The notes under the pieces: generated by a model
Databases searched by the model: none
What the model was told of the DNA's origin: nothing
The model's input: the letters and a program-made list of their open reading frames with translations, nothing else
Position numbers and translations under genes: made by a program
Shown here: piece by piece, positions 43,013 through 52,437 of the stretch
Layout: every line of letters begins with the position of its first letter
Position numbering within the stretch: the first letter of the stretch is position 1
Assembly (NCBI GenBank): GCA_963826165.1
Contig: CAWGWC010000014.1
Coordinates: forward strand, 115,987-179,986
Source: JACVRW01 sp963826165
GTDB taxonomy: Bacteria; Actinomycetota; Thermoleophilia; Solirubrobacterales; Thermoleophilaceae
Length of the DNA: 64,000 bases
Reading direction: 5' to 3'

Positions 43013-43046
43013 AGGCGAGTGCCTTCAGCCACTCGGCCACCTCTCC
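42958..43046 (-). tRNA. tRNA-Ser (GCU anticodon), integration site
   Basis: 89-nt type II tRNA. Acceptor GGAGAGG/CCTCTCC, anticodon loop CTGCTAA giving GCT, long variable arm and GGTTCGAATCC T-loop; discriminator at 42958. Its 3' 55 bases are the attachment core shared with 39035-39089, so the gene is intact only because the element supplies that part. Confidence 0.97.
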
Positions 43047-43098
43047 CGAAGGTCTCGATGGTAGCCGCGCGCGGCACGGCGCTACCCTCTCGAACCGA

Positions 43099-43172
<74 letters not shown>

Positions 43173-43370
43173 CCTCACGAATACCCTGCAAACGTAGAAG
43201 CTTGCGTGTTCAGTCGCCCTTCTCCAGCGCTCGGTTACGGGATTGGGGGGGTGTCTCAACGTGCCACCCGCTCCTCTGTCAGCAGTGCCATTCGGTTGGC
43301 GGTCAGGTTGAGGAAGCGAAGCTGCTCCCGACGACCGAAGAGGCGGAAGCCGAAGCGCACCAAGAGATTG
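43173..43370. other. junction between two unlike DNA blocks
   Basis: Between the tRNA-Arg and the first glycosyltransferase-like sequence there is no gene. A HindIII site (AAGCTT) lies at 43199 and a run of seven G at about 43246. Upstream sequence is very GC-rich; downstream sequence is less so and has different codon use and repeat families. The join could be an assembly chimera, a cloning junction or an island boundary. No transposase or att repeat is seen here. Confidence 0.6.
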
Positions 43371-44080
43371 CCCCGCCAATCGGCCAATTCGCAATCGAAC
43401 AGTATGAGCGCGAGTTCGGCAGCGGCCGGAAATTCTTCAACGTGCCCTATTACTCGGATCTTTCACGTTTCGCGCGCCAGCGGCGTAACGGACGGGTGTT
43501 GCCCGGAACGACAACGTTTCTATTTTCCGGATCGTTGATATTCCGCAAGGGAGTGGATTTGCTGGCACGGGCGTTTGCGCGTCTAGCGGAGGAACTGCCG
43601 GGGGTGCGGTTGCGGTTGCTGGGCGAAGGCGGGTTGCGCCCGGCATTGGAGCGACGGCTGCAGCCGTTCGCCGAACGCGTCAAGTTTGTCGGGTTTCGTG
43701 ATTGGGACGATCTGCCGGCGGAGTATGGCCAGGCGGATGTGCTGTGTGTTCCGTCGCGTTATGACGGGTGGGGGATGGTCGTTCCGGAAGGGCTGGCGGC
43801 AGGTCTACCCGTGATCGCGACCGGGCAGATGGGCGCAACGCTCGATTTGGTCGAGCCGGGCCGCAACGGCTGGCTGATTCCCGCCGGCGACGAGGAAGCC
43901 CTGTACCAGGCTATGAAAAAAGCCGTGCTGCTGTCGCCCGCTCAATTCTCAGAGCGCTCTCGAGCGGCTCGCCAGACAATCTCCCAACATTCCCTGTCAG
44001 ATGGGGTCCAGCGGTTCTGGTACGCGGCCCAGGGGACCCTGGCTGCATTTGAGGAAAACACAGCGACTGCAGGCTGCTAG
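43202..44080 (+). pseudogene. family 4 glycosyltransferase, N-terminally truncated
   Basis: From about 43370 the frame matches the C-terminal GT-B domain of GT4 enzymes: FFNVPYYSDLSRFARQRR, FLFSGSLIFRKGVDLLARAF, VKFVGFRDWDDLPAEYGQAD and the nucleotide-sugar site SRYDGWGMVVPEGLAAGLPV. The N-terminal acceptor domain (about 170 residues) is missing, and the first 55 residues read in this frame are unrelated junction sequence. Probably an inactive fragment cut by the junction. I place its start at 43202 only because the frame is open from there. Confidence 0.7.
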
Positions 44081-44204
44081 AAGAAATGGAGCAGGTCAGG
44101 GGAAGACCTGGTTCATTTGCGAAGATCACGCGTCTTGCCGAGCAATGTTTGGAGAACAACGAAACGCGAGACTCACTGGGTAACAAATGGCCCTCCTCTC
44201 CCGA

Positions 44205-44251
44205 CCTCTCCTCCCAAATCGCCCAAACGGCAGGCGATTTGGGGGGAGAGG
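44205..44251. repeat. palindromic intergenic repeat
   Basis: Arms CCTCTCCTCCCAAATCGCC and its complement with one mismatch, nine-base loop. Located 125 bases after the truncated glycosyltransferase. Confidence 0.55.
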
Positions 44252-44415
44252 AGAAGAATTGGCCGGAACCCTGACCCAGGGCGACGCGAGGAGGGCGGCG
44301 GCCCCCAAGCTCCTGCCCTCGCCTGCCCTGGGCTATCTTCTGCCGCCCTTACAGGGCTCCAGACGAGGCAGCGGCCTCCTTGCCGCTGCACTTCTTGAAG
44401 AAGCGTCAAAACTCT

Positions 44416-44440
44416 AGACAGACAGCGAAGCTGTCTGTCT
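44416..44440. terminator. hairpin before the asparagine synthetase gene
   Basis: Perfect 11-bp stem AGACAGACAGC with a GAA loop; ends in GTCTGTCTCCCC rather than a T-run. 60 bases before the next ATG. Confidence 0.45.
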
Positions 44441-44499
44441 CCCCGCGCACAGTCTTCAACCTCAGTGTGTTTAGCGCAGGCGTTCTGATTTAGAACATT

Positions 44500-46467
44500 A
44501 TGTGTGGAATTAGCGGAGCGCTGTTGACATCAGGAGGTTCATTCGAGCCAAGGGATCGCAGCGTGAGCCGCGAACAAGCTGTCCGCGACGTTCTGGAACC
44601 CATGGTTCGGCATTTGGAGCATCGAGGGCCTGACGACCGCGGGATCTCGACCACTTGCAGCGGAGATGCCATCGTGGGGCTCGGACATACCCGCTTAGCC
44701 ATCCTGGATCTTTCAGACGCCGGACATCAGCCGATGCTCGATCCCTCGACCCGAAACCTCATCACTTACAACGGGGAAATCTATAACTATCGGGAACTGC
44801 GGCAGGAACTTGGCGAGCCGCCCGGAGGCTGGAAGTCGAATACCGACACTGAAGTGATTCTTCGGGCTTATGCCCAATGGGGCAATGCCTGCGTGCGTCA
44901 TTTCAGAGGGATGTTTGCGTTTGCAATCTGGGACCCGCAACGGAAGCGATTGTTCCTGGCGCGAGATCGGCTGGGGATTAAGCCGATCTATTACTATAAC
45001 CGCGACGGCTCCTTTCTCTTTTCGTCAGAGGTGAGGTCGCTGCTTTCAAGCGGCAAAATCCCACGAGAGTTGGATACCGTGGCGTTGCAAGAATACCTGG
45101 CTTACCAGTCTGTGCCGGCCCCACGGACGATGATTCAGCATATTCAAACTTTGTCCCCGGGGACCTGGATGGAGGTTGAGGCTTCCGGCCATACCACCCA
45201 GCGGCGTTACTGGGACCTCCTCGAAGACGGTGACTCCCAAGCTCATGACGCGCCGCTACCCGGGGCACAGAAACGAATCGAGCAACTTCTTGAGGATTCC
45301 GTGGCCAGCCATCTGATAAGTGATGTACCGGTGGGTGTTTTTCTTTCAGGAGGAATCGACTCGAGTGTGATCGTGGCTTTGATGCACAAGCTTGGCATTG
45401 TCCCTCGCACCTTTGTGGTCGCTTTCTCTGAAGGTAGTTTTGATGAGGCGCGCCATGCGGCTCAGGTGGCCCGGCATTTTGGCACTCAACACACTGAGAT
45501 CCATCTCCATGAGCAGGACCTGTTGGATCAACTCCCCAGTGCCCTGGTTGCCATGGATCAGCCGACTGGCGACGGGATTAACACCTTCGTGGTCTCTGGC
45601 GCCGTAAGATCGACCGGCGTTACGGTGGCTCTTTCCGGATTGGGAGGTGATGAGTTCTTCGCCGGTTACCCTTCCTTTCGACGGCTTTCCGATTTCAAGA
45701 ACTTCTTCAAGTTTTGGGGCCACATGCCTGGGTCCCTACGTTCGTTGACCGGCAGAACCATCCAGGCGCTCGCCTCTTCGTCGATCGCAGGAACAAAGAC
45801 CGCCGCCATGTTAGCCAGCCGCGGCACCGTCGCCGAAATGTATCCACTGCTGCGGCAGGTCCTCTCTCGCTCTCAGCGGCAAGCGCTTGTCAAGGACTGT
45901 GCTGATGGAATGGCCGACCCCTACGTTTCGCTGCTGAGCAAGGCACTTGCCTCGAACCGGCTTGAAGATCCGCTGGCGCAGGTTTCCTATGCCGAGGCGT
46001 CCACCTACATGCATGATGTCTTGCTGCGAGACACCGACCAGATGAGCATGGCTCACTCCCTGGAAGTGCGAGTCCCGCTGCTGGACCACAAGCTGGTGCA
46101 GTATGTGATTGGTCTGCCCGATGCTTACAAGCGCTCCAATGGCATTCCGAAACCGCTGCTGATCAACAGCCTTGGAGTGAAACTTCCAGCCGAGATCACC
46201 CATCGTCCCAAACAAGGCTTCACGCTGCCGTTCGATCCCTGGATGCGCGGAGAGCTGAAGACGTTTTGCGAAGAGCGGCTCAGTCCAGAGCGCACTGCCG
46301 CCCGGGGGTTGTTCAGGTCAGAAGAAGTGCAAAAGTTATGGCGGTCGTTTCTGGCTGAAGGAAAGGACGTTTCTTGGTCTCGATTGTGGATACTGGTGGT
46401 GCTCGAGGAATGGCTTGAAAAGAACGGCGTGAACTGTGTGAACGTAGCAACGGCCTCCGGAAGATGA
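44500..46467 (+). CDS. asnB: asparagine synthetase, glutamine-hydrolysing (EPS-cluster type)
   Basis: 655 residues. Class II glutaminase domain begins MCGISGALL, so the Cys2 nucleophile is present, with RGPDDRG, the YNGEIYNYREL and NTDTEVILRAY signatures. The synthetase domain has the PP-loop VFLSGGIDSSVIVAL and SGLGGDEFFAGYPSF. Such AsnB homologues sit in exopolysaccharide/exosortase clusters and may amidate sugar acids or make asparagine. Contrast with the lasso cyclase at 59674, which lacks Cys2. Confidence 0.93.
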   Translation: MCGISGALLTSGGSFEPRDRSVSREQAVRDVLEPMVRHLEHRGPDDRGISTTCSGDAIVGLGHTRLAILDLSDAGHQPMLDPSTRNLITYNGEIYNYRELRQELGEPPGGWKSNTDTEVILRAYAQWGNACVRHFRGMFAFAIWDPQRKRLFLARDRLGIKPIYYYNRDGSFLFSSEVRSLLSSGKIPRELDTVALQEYLAYQSVPAPRTMIQHIQTLSPGTWMEVEASGHTTQRRYWDLLEDGDSQAHDAPLPGAQKRIEQLLEDSVASHLISDVPVGVFLSGGIDSSVIVALMHKLGIVPRTFVVAFSEGSFDEARHAAQVARHFGTQHTEIHLHEQDLLDQLPSALVAMDQPTGDGINTFVVSGAVRSTGVTVALSGLGGDEFFAGYPSFRRLSDFKNFFKFWGHMPGSLRSLTGRTIQALASSSIAGTKTAAMLASRGTVAEMYPLLRQVLSRSQRQALVKDCADGMADPYVSLLSKALASNRLEDPLAQVSYAEASTYMHDVLLRDTDQMSMAHSLEVRVPLLDHKLVQYVIGLPDAYKRSNGIPKPLLINSLGVKLPAEITHRPKQGFTLPFDPWMRGELKTFCEERLSPERTAARGLFRSEEVQKLWRSFLAEGKDVSWSRLWILVVLEEWLEKNGVNCVNVATASGR

Positions 46468-46474
46468 AACGACC

Positions 46475-47671
46475 ATGAGAGTACTGCACGTCATCCCCGC
46501 AGTGGCCCCCCGGTATGGTGGACCCAGCCGGGCTATTGTGGAGATGTGCCACGCCCTCCAGAATGAAGGGCTGGAGCCAGTTGTCGCCACTACGGACGCT
46601 GACGGGGCCGGGCGCCTGCAGGTCGAATGTGGGAAACCGGTGCCATTTCACCAGATCCCGACACTGTTTTTCCCGCGACAATGGAGTGAGGCCCTCAAGT
46701 TCTCTTATCCTCTGGCACGCTGGGTAGACAACAACGTTTCACAATTCGACGTGGTTCACATCCATGCCGTTTTCTCGCATGCCTGCCTGGCGGCAGCCCG
46801 TTCCTGCCGGCGTCACGGAGTGCCCTACATCGTTCGCCCTTTGGGCACGCTGGACCCGTGGAGCCTGCGCCAGAAATGGTTTCGCAAACAGCTCTTCTGG
46901 AAACTGGCGGCCAAGCGCATGTTGGGAGAAGCTGCAGCCGTTCACTACACTGCCGAAGAGGAGCGGCGTTTGGCGGAGCACTCGCTCGGCTTGAAGAGAG
47001 GCGTCGTCATTGGCCTTGGGGTTGATTCAGCCTTATTGCGCAACGAAGCTGAAACCGGACTCTTCAGACAGAGCCAACCGTCTCTTGGGTCGCACCCGTT
47101 CGTGCTGGTGATGAGCAGGATCCATCCCAAGAAGGGATTGGAACTGCTGCTGCAAACGTTCGTTGACCTGATCGCGGAGAAACGCTTCCAGCACTGGCGA
47201 CTCGTGATTGCCGGGGATGGCGACCCCGCCTACATCCAATCTCTGAAACAGCTGGCGCGAGAAAACCGGAGGGAGGAGCACATTCTCTTTCCCGGGTGGT
47301 TGGAGGGAGCGGCGAAGGTATCGGCTTTGCGGAGTGCAGAGCTGCTGGCGCTAGCTTCACATCAGGAGAACTTCGGCCTGTGTGTTGTCGAATGTCTGGC
47401 TTGTGGCGTGCCCGTGCTGGTGAGCACCCAAGTCAACCTTTGCCGTGAGATCGAGGCAGCTCGGGCGGGCTGGGTCACGCAGCTGACGCCAAAAGACCTT
47501 AAAGTAACGCTTCAGTCAGCTCTGCAGGACAAGGAGCAGCGCCGGCAACGTGGCCTGGCCGGGAGAGAGTTGGTCAAGCTTCGCTTCTCCTGGCCCGTCA
47601 TCGCGCGGGAACTCATCGCACTATATGGTGCAACAGGCAATGCGAGCCTGGAGAAAACAAAGTGCGCCTGA
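46475..47671 (+). CDS. family 4 glycosyltransferase
   Basis: 398 residues, seven bases after asnB. N-terminal GT-B domain VIPAVAPRYGGPSRAIVEMC, donor domain from about residue 205: FVLVMSRIHPKKGLELLLQT, LFPGWLEGAAKVSALRSAEL, and the EX7E element SHQENFGLCVVECLACGVPV. Retaining transferase that probably adds one sugar in the cell-surface glycan. Sugar unknown. Confidence 0.92.
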   Translation: MRVLHVIPAVAPRYGGPSRAIVEMCHALQNEGLEPVVATTDADGAGRLQVECGKPVPFHQIPTLFFPRQWSEALKFSYPLARWVDNNVSQFDVVHIHAVFSHACLAAARSCRRHGVPYIVRPLGTLDPWSLRQKWFRKQLFWKLAAKRMLGEAAAVHYTAEEERRLAEHSLGLKRGVVIGLGVDSALLRNEAETGLFRQSQPSLGSHPFVLVMSRIHPKKGLELLLQTFVDLIAEKRFQHWRLVIAGDGDPAYIQSLKQLARENRREEHILFPGWLEGAAKVSALRSAELLALASHQENFGLCVVECLACGVPVLVSTQVNLCREIEAARAGWVTQLTPKDLKVTLQSALQDKEQRRQRGLAGRELVKLRFSWPVIARELIALYGATGNASLEKTKCA

Positions 47672-47696
47672 CTGCGCTGTACGTCAGGCTTTCCAG

Positions 47697-47819
47697 CCTG
47701 ACCCTGCTACCACGAAAAGCCCACGACGTCAGGCTCGAAAGCCCGACGTACACCGCCTGCTCGAATCCAAACTATCCGTTATTCTTTTAACGATGAATGA
47801 GGAGCTCAATCTCCCCAAC
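47697..47819 (+). repeat. duplicated segment, copy A (palindromes plus GT2 5' end)
   Basis: About 120 bases matching 48990-49130 with scattered changes: a GCTACCACGAAAAGCC block, a GTCAGGCT...AGCCTGAC-type palindrome, and the first codons of a GT2 gene (LESKLSVILLTMNEE). The two copies flank the FkbM gene and a broken acetyltransferase. Confidence 0.75.
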
Positions 47820-47852
47820 TGGCATTCAAAGACGGAGCGAGCGCAGGCATGA
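47757..47852 (+). pseudogene. 5' fragment of a GT2 glycosyltransferase gene
   Basis: Reads LLESKLSVILLTMNEELNLP and then leaves the homology, ending in a stop at 47850-47852. It matches the start of the intact GT2 gene at 49055. A relic of duplication; its stop overlaps the ATG of the FkbM gene (ATGA). Confidence 0.75.
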
Positions 47853-48652
47853 GCAGACTTGGATTCTTGATCGACCGGCTGATCATCAAGCAGCCGCGGT
47901 TTCGTTCGGCGATCACGCGGCTTCTTTTCGGAAGCGATGACCGGGAAGTGGACTTGCTCGGGCACCGTTTCTTGGTGAACTCGCTCCGCGAAAACGGGTA
48001 CGTGCGGGCCGCCAGGAGGGCTGGGTTTTCGAGCCTGTTTCGAGACGAAGCCAGCGTGATCATCTCGCTATCGGCTGTACTGCGTCCGGGAGACACATTT
48101 GTGGATGTTGGGGCAAACATCGGCTTGTTTTGCTGCTTGCTAACTCGGATGAATCGTCTGCCAACCACGCCGCCCGTGCGCTTTTACGCATACGAGCCGC
48201 ATCCAGACACTTTTCGGCGGCTCCAGGTGAACGCAAGTCGTGCAGGGGTGATTTCCCGTAATCTTGCGGTATCGGACAAGGAGGGAGAGTTGGAGTTCGT
48301 GGACGGCGCAGTTTCCCACGTATTCACGCGGGCCGATCGGGCATCCGCCTATAATATTGAGAACGACCGATCTCGCGTCCGCGCTGTTCGTCTTGCTTGT
48401 GAACCCGTCGAAGGTAACTCAATTGTCCTCAAGATCGACGTGGAGGGTCAGGAGATGGCTGTGCTCGAAGGGGCAAGAGAATGGTTTGAATCGCGGCGCG
48501 TCAAAGCCGTTTATTTGGACGGTTTCAGGGACGAAGATACTGTGGAGGATTTTCTGCGAAGATTCGATTTCGAGCTTTTGAACGGCCGGTCTATGGAACC
48601 GTTTTGGCAAGGGGAATTCAGCCTGCTGGCCGTTGATCCAACTAAACTGTGA
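47849..48652 (+). CDS. FkbM-family methyltransferase
   Basis: 267 residues. SAM-binding motif I is FVDVGANIGLFCCLL, followed by YAYEPHPDTFRRLQVNA (acidic loop), LAVSDKEGELEFV and VLKIDVEGQEMAVLEGAREW, the FkbM signature. Likely O-methylates a sugar of the surface glycan. Found between two copies of the GT2 5' end, so it appears to have been inserted there. Confidence 0.9.
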   Translation: MSRLGFLIDRLIIKQPRFRSAITRLLFGSDDREVDLLGHRFLVNSLRENGYVRAARRAGFSSLFRDEASVIISLSAVLRPGDTFVDVGANIGLFCCLLTRMNRLPTTPPVRFYAYEPHPDTFRRLQVNASRAGVISRNLAVSDKEGELEFVDGAVSHVFTRADRASAYNIENDRSRVRAVRLACEPVEGNSIVLKIDVEGQEMAVLEGAREWFESRRVKAVYLDGFRDEDTVEDFLRRFDFELLNGRSMEPFWQGEFSLLAVDPTKL

Positions 48653-48694
48653 CTGAGAATCTCGAGATCGCCACAAATCGGCCACGCGGAATAC

Positions 48695-48995
48695 ATGGTG
48701 AACAAGCAAGTCCGGCGTATGCTCTGGCTTCTCGGCGCGCTGCTGTTTTGTTTGAGCCGGCGCCGGTGTTTGGCCTAGCGACGGTTTGTGCTGCGCTGCT
48801 TCGGACCGCGCGTCGGCGCGAACGTCACCGTGGAGCCGTCGACGCCAGTTTTTTCTCAGTGGAAGCTCGTCGTGGTCTACAGGACGCCATCGGGGAGGAG
48901 GTTCATAGCCTCGGACTGGTCACGTTGAGAAGCCACGTCATCATTCCCAATCGCGCGCATCTTTCGCAGGCGCGCACGATTATCGCCAGCCTGAG
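48695..48995 (+). pseudogene. decayed WcaF-type sugar O-acetyltransferase
   Basis: From ATG 48695 the frame gives VNKQVRRMLWLLGALLFCLS, then a TAG (48776-48778) where homologues have Trp, then RRFVLRCFGPRVGANVTVEP; a frameshift near 48885 leads into AIGEEVHSLGLVTLRSHVII and PNRAHLSQ. This is the start of a left-handed beta-helix acetyltransferase as in colanic acid WcaF. The C-terminal half with the catalytic His is lost. Inactive. Confidence 0.7.
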
Positions 48996-49130
48996 CTGCT
49001 ACCACGAAAAGCCAAGGGGTCAGGCTCCAAGAGCCTGACGTGCACCGCCCGACTATGACTAATACGCTCGAATCCAAACTATCCGTTATTCTGTTGACGA
49101 TGAACGAGGAGGTCAATCTCCCTAGCTGTC
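48990..49130 (+). repeat. duplicated segment, copy B
   Basis: Counterpart of 47697-47819. Here it leads into the complete GT2 gene, so this is the original or still functional copy. Confidence 0.75.
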
Positions 49131-49960
49131 TGGAGAGCCTCAAAGGACTGGACGCTGAGCTCTTTTTAGTCGATTCCGGCAGCACCGATCGCACCCTCGA
49201 CATTGCGAAATCCGCCGATGCCCGAATATTTAACCATCCCTTTGAACATTACGGAGCGCAGCGGAATTGGGCACAGGAAAATTTGCCTGTATCCAGCGAG
49301 TGGGTCCTGCACCTTGATGCCGACGAACGTCTCACACCTGAACTGGTCACCGAGATTAATCGAGTACTTCAGAACCCTCCCAATGACATCGACGGATTTA
49401 TGCTGCGCAAGCGCACGATCTTTATGGGCCGGTGGATCCGCTACGGTGGACACTATCCTTCCTATCACCTGCGCCTTTTCCGGCGAAAGCGGGGCTCCTG
49501 CGAAGACCGTCTGTATGACCAGCACTTTCTGGTCGATGGGAAGGTGCTTCAACTGAAGCACGACTATCTGGACATCGTAGCCTCCAATCTGCACTCGTGG
49601 ACCCTTCGCCATTCGAAGTGGGCACAGTTCGAGGCCCAAGAGATCCTGCGGAGCGAAAGGAATGGCAACCGCGTAAGTCCCGACCCGCGCGGCAATCCGA
49701 TTGAAAAGAAGAGATGGCTTAGAGAAGGAGTTTACCTGCGTGGACCGCTATTCGCACGGGCCTTCCTTTACTGGGTCTACCGCTATGTCTTTCGGCTGGG
49801 TTTTCTTGATGGAAATGAAGGGCTCATTTTTCACTTTCTACAGGGATGCTGGTTCCGCTTTCTGGTCGATGCCACCATCTACGAAGACAATCTGCGGAGA
49901 ATGCCTGTTGATGTAGTACGTAGTCCGACGCGACTTCTGCGCTTCAAGGATGTTGAGTAA
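49055..49960 (+). CDS. family 2 glycosyltransferase, WaaE/KdtX-like
   Basis: 301 residues from ATG 49055 (an upstream ATG at 49040 is possible). GT-A fold: SVILLTMNEEVNLPSCLESL, LVDSGSTDRTLDIA, HYGAQRNWAQENLPVSSEWV and the DxD motif in LHLDADERLTPEL. The family's YPSYHLRLFRR and NLHSWTLRHSKWAQFEAQEI are present. WaaE-like enzymes add beta-glucose or similar to lipopolysaccharide core or capsule lipids, which suggests a Gram-negative source for this block. Confidence 0.92.
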   Translation: MTNTLESKLSVILLTMNEEVNLPSCLESLKGLDAELFLVDSGSTDRTLDIAKSADARIFNHPFEHYGAQRNWAQENLPVSSEWVLHLDADERLTPELVTEINRVLQNPPNDIDGFMLRKRTIFMGRWIRYGGHYPSYHLRLFRRKRGSCEDRLYDQHFLVDGKVLQLKHDYLDIVASNLHSWTLRHSKWAQFEAQEILRSERNGNRVSPDPRGNPIEKKRWLREGVYLRGPLFARAFLYWVYRYVFRLGFLDGNEGLIFHFLQGCWFRFLVDATIYEDNLRRMPVDVVRSPTRLLRFKDVE

Positions 49961-50178
49961 ACTTTTATCGGCACTAAGCTTTTCACGGAGATGCGACGAT
50001 AGATCTGGCTGGCACAGAGGGACTTGATCTCCCGACCGCCGGAGTCAAGACTGAACTTGGCTGACCGAATCCGTCGGAGAATGATTTCGGGGCTGTTTTC
50101 TTTCGGCACGATGTTTGCCAAAGATTTGATTTTAGAATGCAAGACCCACAGCACGCGGGTTAGGGGAGAATGAATTAG

Positions 50179-51897
50179 GTGCATATTAATCCCGGTTTGG
50201 TATTGACGTTGGCTCTCATTGTCGGAACGAGTACGGCGACCTTCGGCAAGGACTTCAGGTTACCGTCAGGGTATGTGGTCACACTGGATGAAGATGGTTT
50301 GTCATCGGTTTCCTTTGGAGGAAAGCAAGTTGCTACCGGGAATGTTCAGCTTTTGGATGGGACCTGGTTTTATGAGCCCTGGGTGACGCGGAGCTTACAC
50401 CCCGGCCGTCACTTCAAAATCTGTCTCCTACCTGTCCAATGGAGCGAAGGTTACCCATAGTTACTCTGGAGTTTTGAAAGCCCTGGCCGTTTACTCGTAT
50501 ACGATCACTGGAGATGACATTCTAGTGAGCGTTAAGGTCACCAATCAGAGTTCGAACCCCGCAACGATTATCGCATTCCGCTCTCCTCGATTCTTGTTCG
50601 CGGATTGGGGTGAAGCAGTGGTTTCAAGTAATCAGCTGGGCTATGACCAAGGCCACACACAAAACTATGGTATTGAGTCTCTCTTATCCGTCAGTCGAAG
50701 ATTCGATTCGCTGCAACCTATGTAAGGGCTACTTCAGCCAGCGGGGCGCCCATCAATTTCTGCACCTGGTCCTCTGAAAACCCTTATGAGCGCTTCGCGA
50801 CGATGGGTTTCGGCATTTATCCGCTTCCAGGTGTATCGCTCGGCAATTTCTTTTTTAAGACGATTCCGGCAGTTCGGCTCGCAGACGTTCAAGTTTTCGT
50901 ACCGATTTAGCAGCTCCAAGGATCCTCATGTTCTATTGCAAGGCTACAAAGACCATGTGAGAGCGCAGTTGCCAATGCAATACAACCCGGATGCGAGACC
51001 GCTGGCGCAATTCGCTTCGATCGATAGCTCGTATGTTCGCCCTGACAATCCGTATGGCTATAACGACGCTGGGGATGCCAACTGCGCACGGGGGGGGCTG
51101 TGCAGACGTTTCGATACGCTGGCTGGATGTCAGAACTTACGTCTCAAAGCTCGTACCGCCCATGCGGCAAGCGAACTTTCAAGGGATGATTATGTGGCAA
51201 CCGCAGGGAATCAATCCCAGGGGAGCGCAGTATCGCCCGGATTTCGATGTGTTTCCTCCGGAGACTCTGGCCAATCTTCCAACGCTGGTTAATGGATTCA
51301 AGAATGCCGGCCTAAAAATAGGACTTCTCGCCAGGCCAGGTGTGGTCATTACCGCCGCCAGCGAGAACACGGACGGTCTCTCTCGCGTTTCGGACAAGGA
51401 AGAGCAACTGGCAGACCTGGGCAAACGGTTGAAATGGGCAACCAGCACTGGCTTTGCGGGTTTTTATTTGGACAGCTTTGTTGATGATGGCCCAGACCAG
51501 AACATTCTGAAGTTTATCCGAAATCAACTCGGTCGGGAGGTTCAGACTTTCACGGAACACGCAACCGTGGCTTTCTCTGCCGTTAAGCGGAGCTTATATG
51601 GAATTCAGATATGCCAATGGGGCTTATGTATTCCCCAAAGAGTATCGCGATCTAAGCTGGATTTATCCGGAAGCCGTTTGGTTCGCTAACTTCAGAGGGG
51701 CCCTGCCTCCTGGCGGATATCCCGCTTTGTATGCCTATATGTTTAAGAACAAACTGACCCCTTTGGTTCAAGACTACGAGTTATTGGATTCTCAGAGGAT
51801 GGCGACGCTTCAGACTTTGGGGGCCCAATATATTGATGGAAAGCGTTGGAAAGGCGCTCTGTTGCCAGCCCCTCAGAGGTTCCGAAGGATAAGTTAA
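50179..51897 (+). pseudogene. secreted protein, probably glycoside-hydrolase-like, broken by several frameshifts
   Basis: Pieces in different frames join into one product: signal peptide and start (MHINPGLVLTLALIVGTSTA, from 50179), shift near 50430 to SYLSNGAKVTHSYSGVLKAL, shift near 50715 to ATYVRATSASGAPINFCTWS, stop and shift near 50905 to DHVRAQLPMQYNPDARPLAQ, shift in a run of eight G near 51090 to MRQANFQGMIMWQPQGINPR and GLLARPGVVITAASENTDGL, and shift near 51590 to YANGAYVFPKEYRDLSWIYP. The WATSTGFAGFYLDSFVDDGP region is typical of TIM-barrel glycosidases (inference). At least five breaks, so inactive. Confidence 0.65.
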
Positions 51898-51994
51898 GTT
51901 TAACCAGTCCCTGACCCCATTCTTCAAACGTGGCCCTGAAGTCCCCCTTAGAAAATAGAAAGCCAAACCGACAACCCCCTGGTGCTCCGCGCCG

Positions 51995-52012
51995 CCCCCT
52001 TTTTTAAGGGGG
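51995..52012. repeat. REP-like palindrome, copy 1
   Basis: CCCCCTT-TTTT-AAGGGGG followed by AA, preceded by ACAACCCCCTGG. Same composite unit as the copies at 54355, 55661 and 55784. Confidence 0.65.
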
Positions 52013-52277
52013 AATATTCCCATCCGTCGCGGCGCCTTCACGGGTTTTCTTGATCGTTGCGGGACAACCCCTGCTGGCGCTGCCGCCCCCGGTCCGTCCC
52101 TTTGTAAGGGTTGACGATCACTATTCATCCATCGTCGACGCTCACATCCGCCGCGCGGTGGGACCGTTCCCTAATTCAAAACCTACCCCAGGGCCTGACG
52201 ACCACTTGCGCCTGAAGCTGTGAAAAAATTGAATCGAGACAATCTCGACCTGTCACGGTTCTGAATCCACTGCCGAA

Positions 52278-52298
52278 AACGCGCGCGAAGCGCGCGTT
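52278..52298. repeat. GC hairpin before the carbamoyltransferase gene
   Basis: Perfect stem AACGCGCGC with a GAA loop, 140 bases before the ATG. Possible terminator or attenuator; no U-tract. Confidence 0.4.
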
Positions 52299-52437
52299 CC
52301 ACCTGGTGGAGCGGGCGCTCCCGCGCACGCTTCTTGCCGGAGGAAGCCAATTCTCAATTCTTTCACAACTCCCCTCCCAACAAGGGGAATCGTTCGACTC
52401 TCTGTTTTTCGGCTATTCAGGTGGCATTGGAACTTCT

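Larger units (their letters stand above)
44081..44499. other. intergenic region with two stem-loops
   Basis: No gene seen. It contains a 19-bp near-perfect inverted repeat around AAACGGCA (44205-44251) and an 11-bp perfect hairpin (44416-44440). The first looks like the palindromic repeats common in this block; the second is terminator-like. Confidence 0.5.
51898..52437. other. intergenic region with palindromic repeats
   Basis: 540 bases, no gene. It holds one clear copy of the CCCCCTT-AAGGGGG repeat (51995-52012), weaker relatives near 51943 and 52097, and a 9-bp hairpin of alternating GC (52278-52298). Confidence 0.6.

Noticed and set aside
44500..46467. A second lasso cyclase at the left of the right block
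   Set aside because: It has Cys2 and the full glutaminase signature, and no B1, B2 or precursor gene is near.
47690..47760. Insertion sequence ends around the palindromes before the FkbM gene
   Set aside because: No transposase frame and no target-site duplication; better explained as duplicated intergenic repeats.
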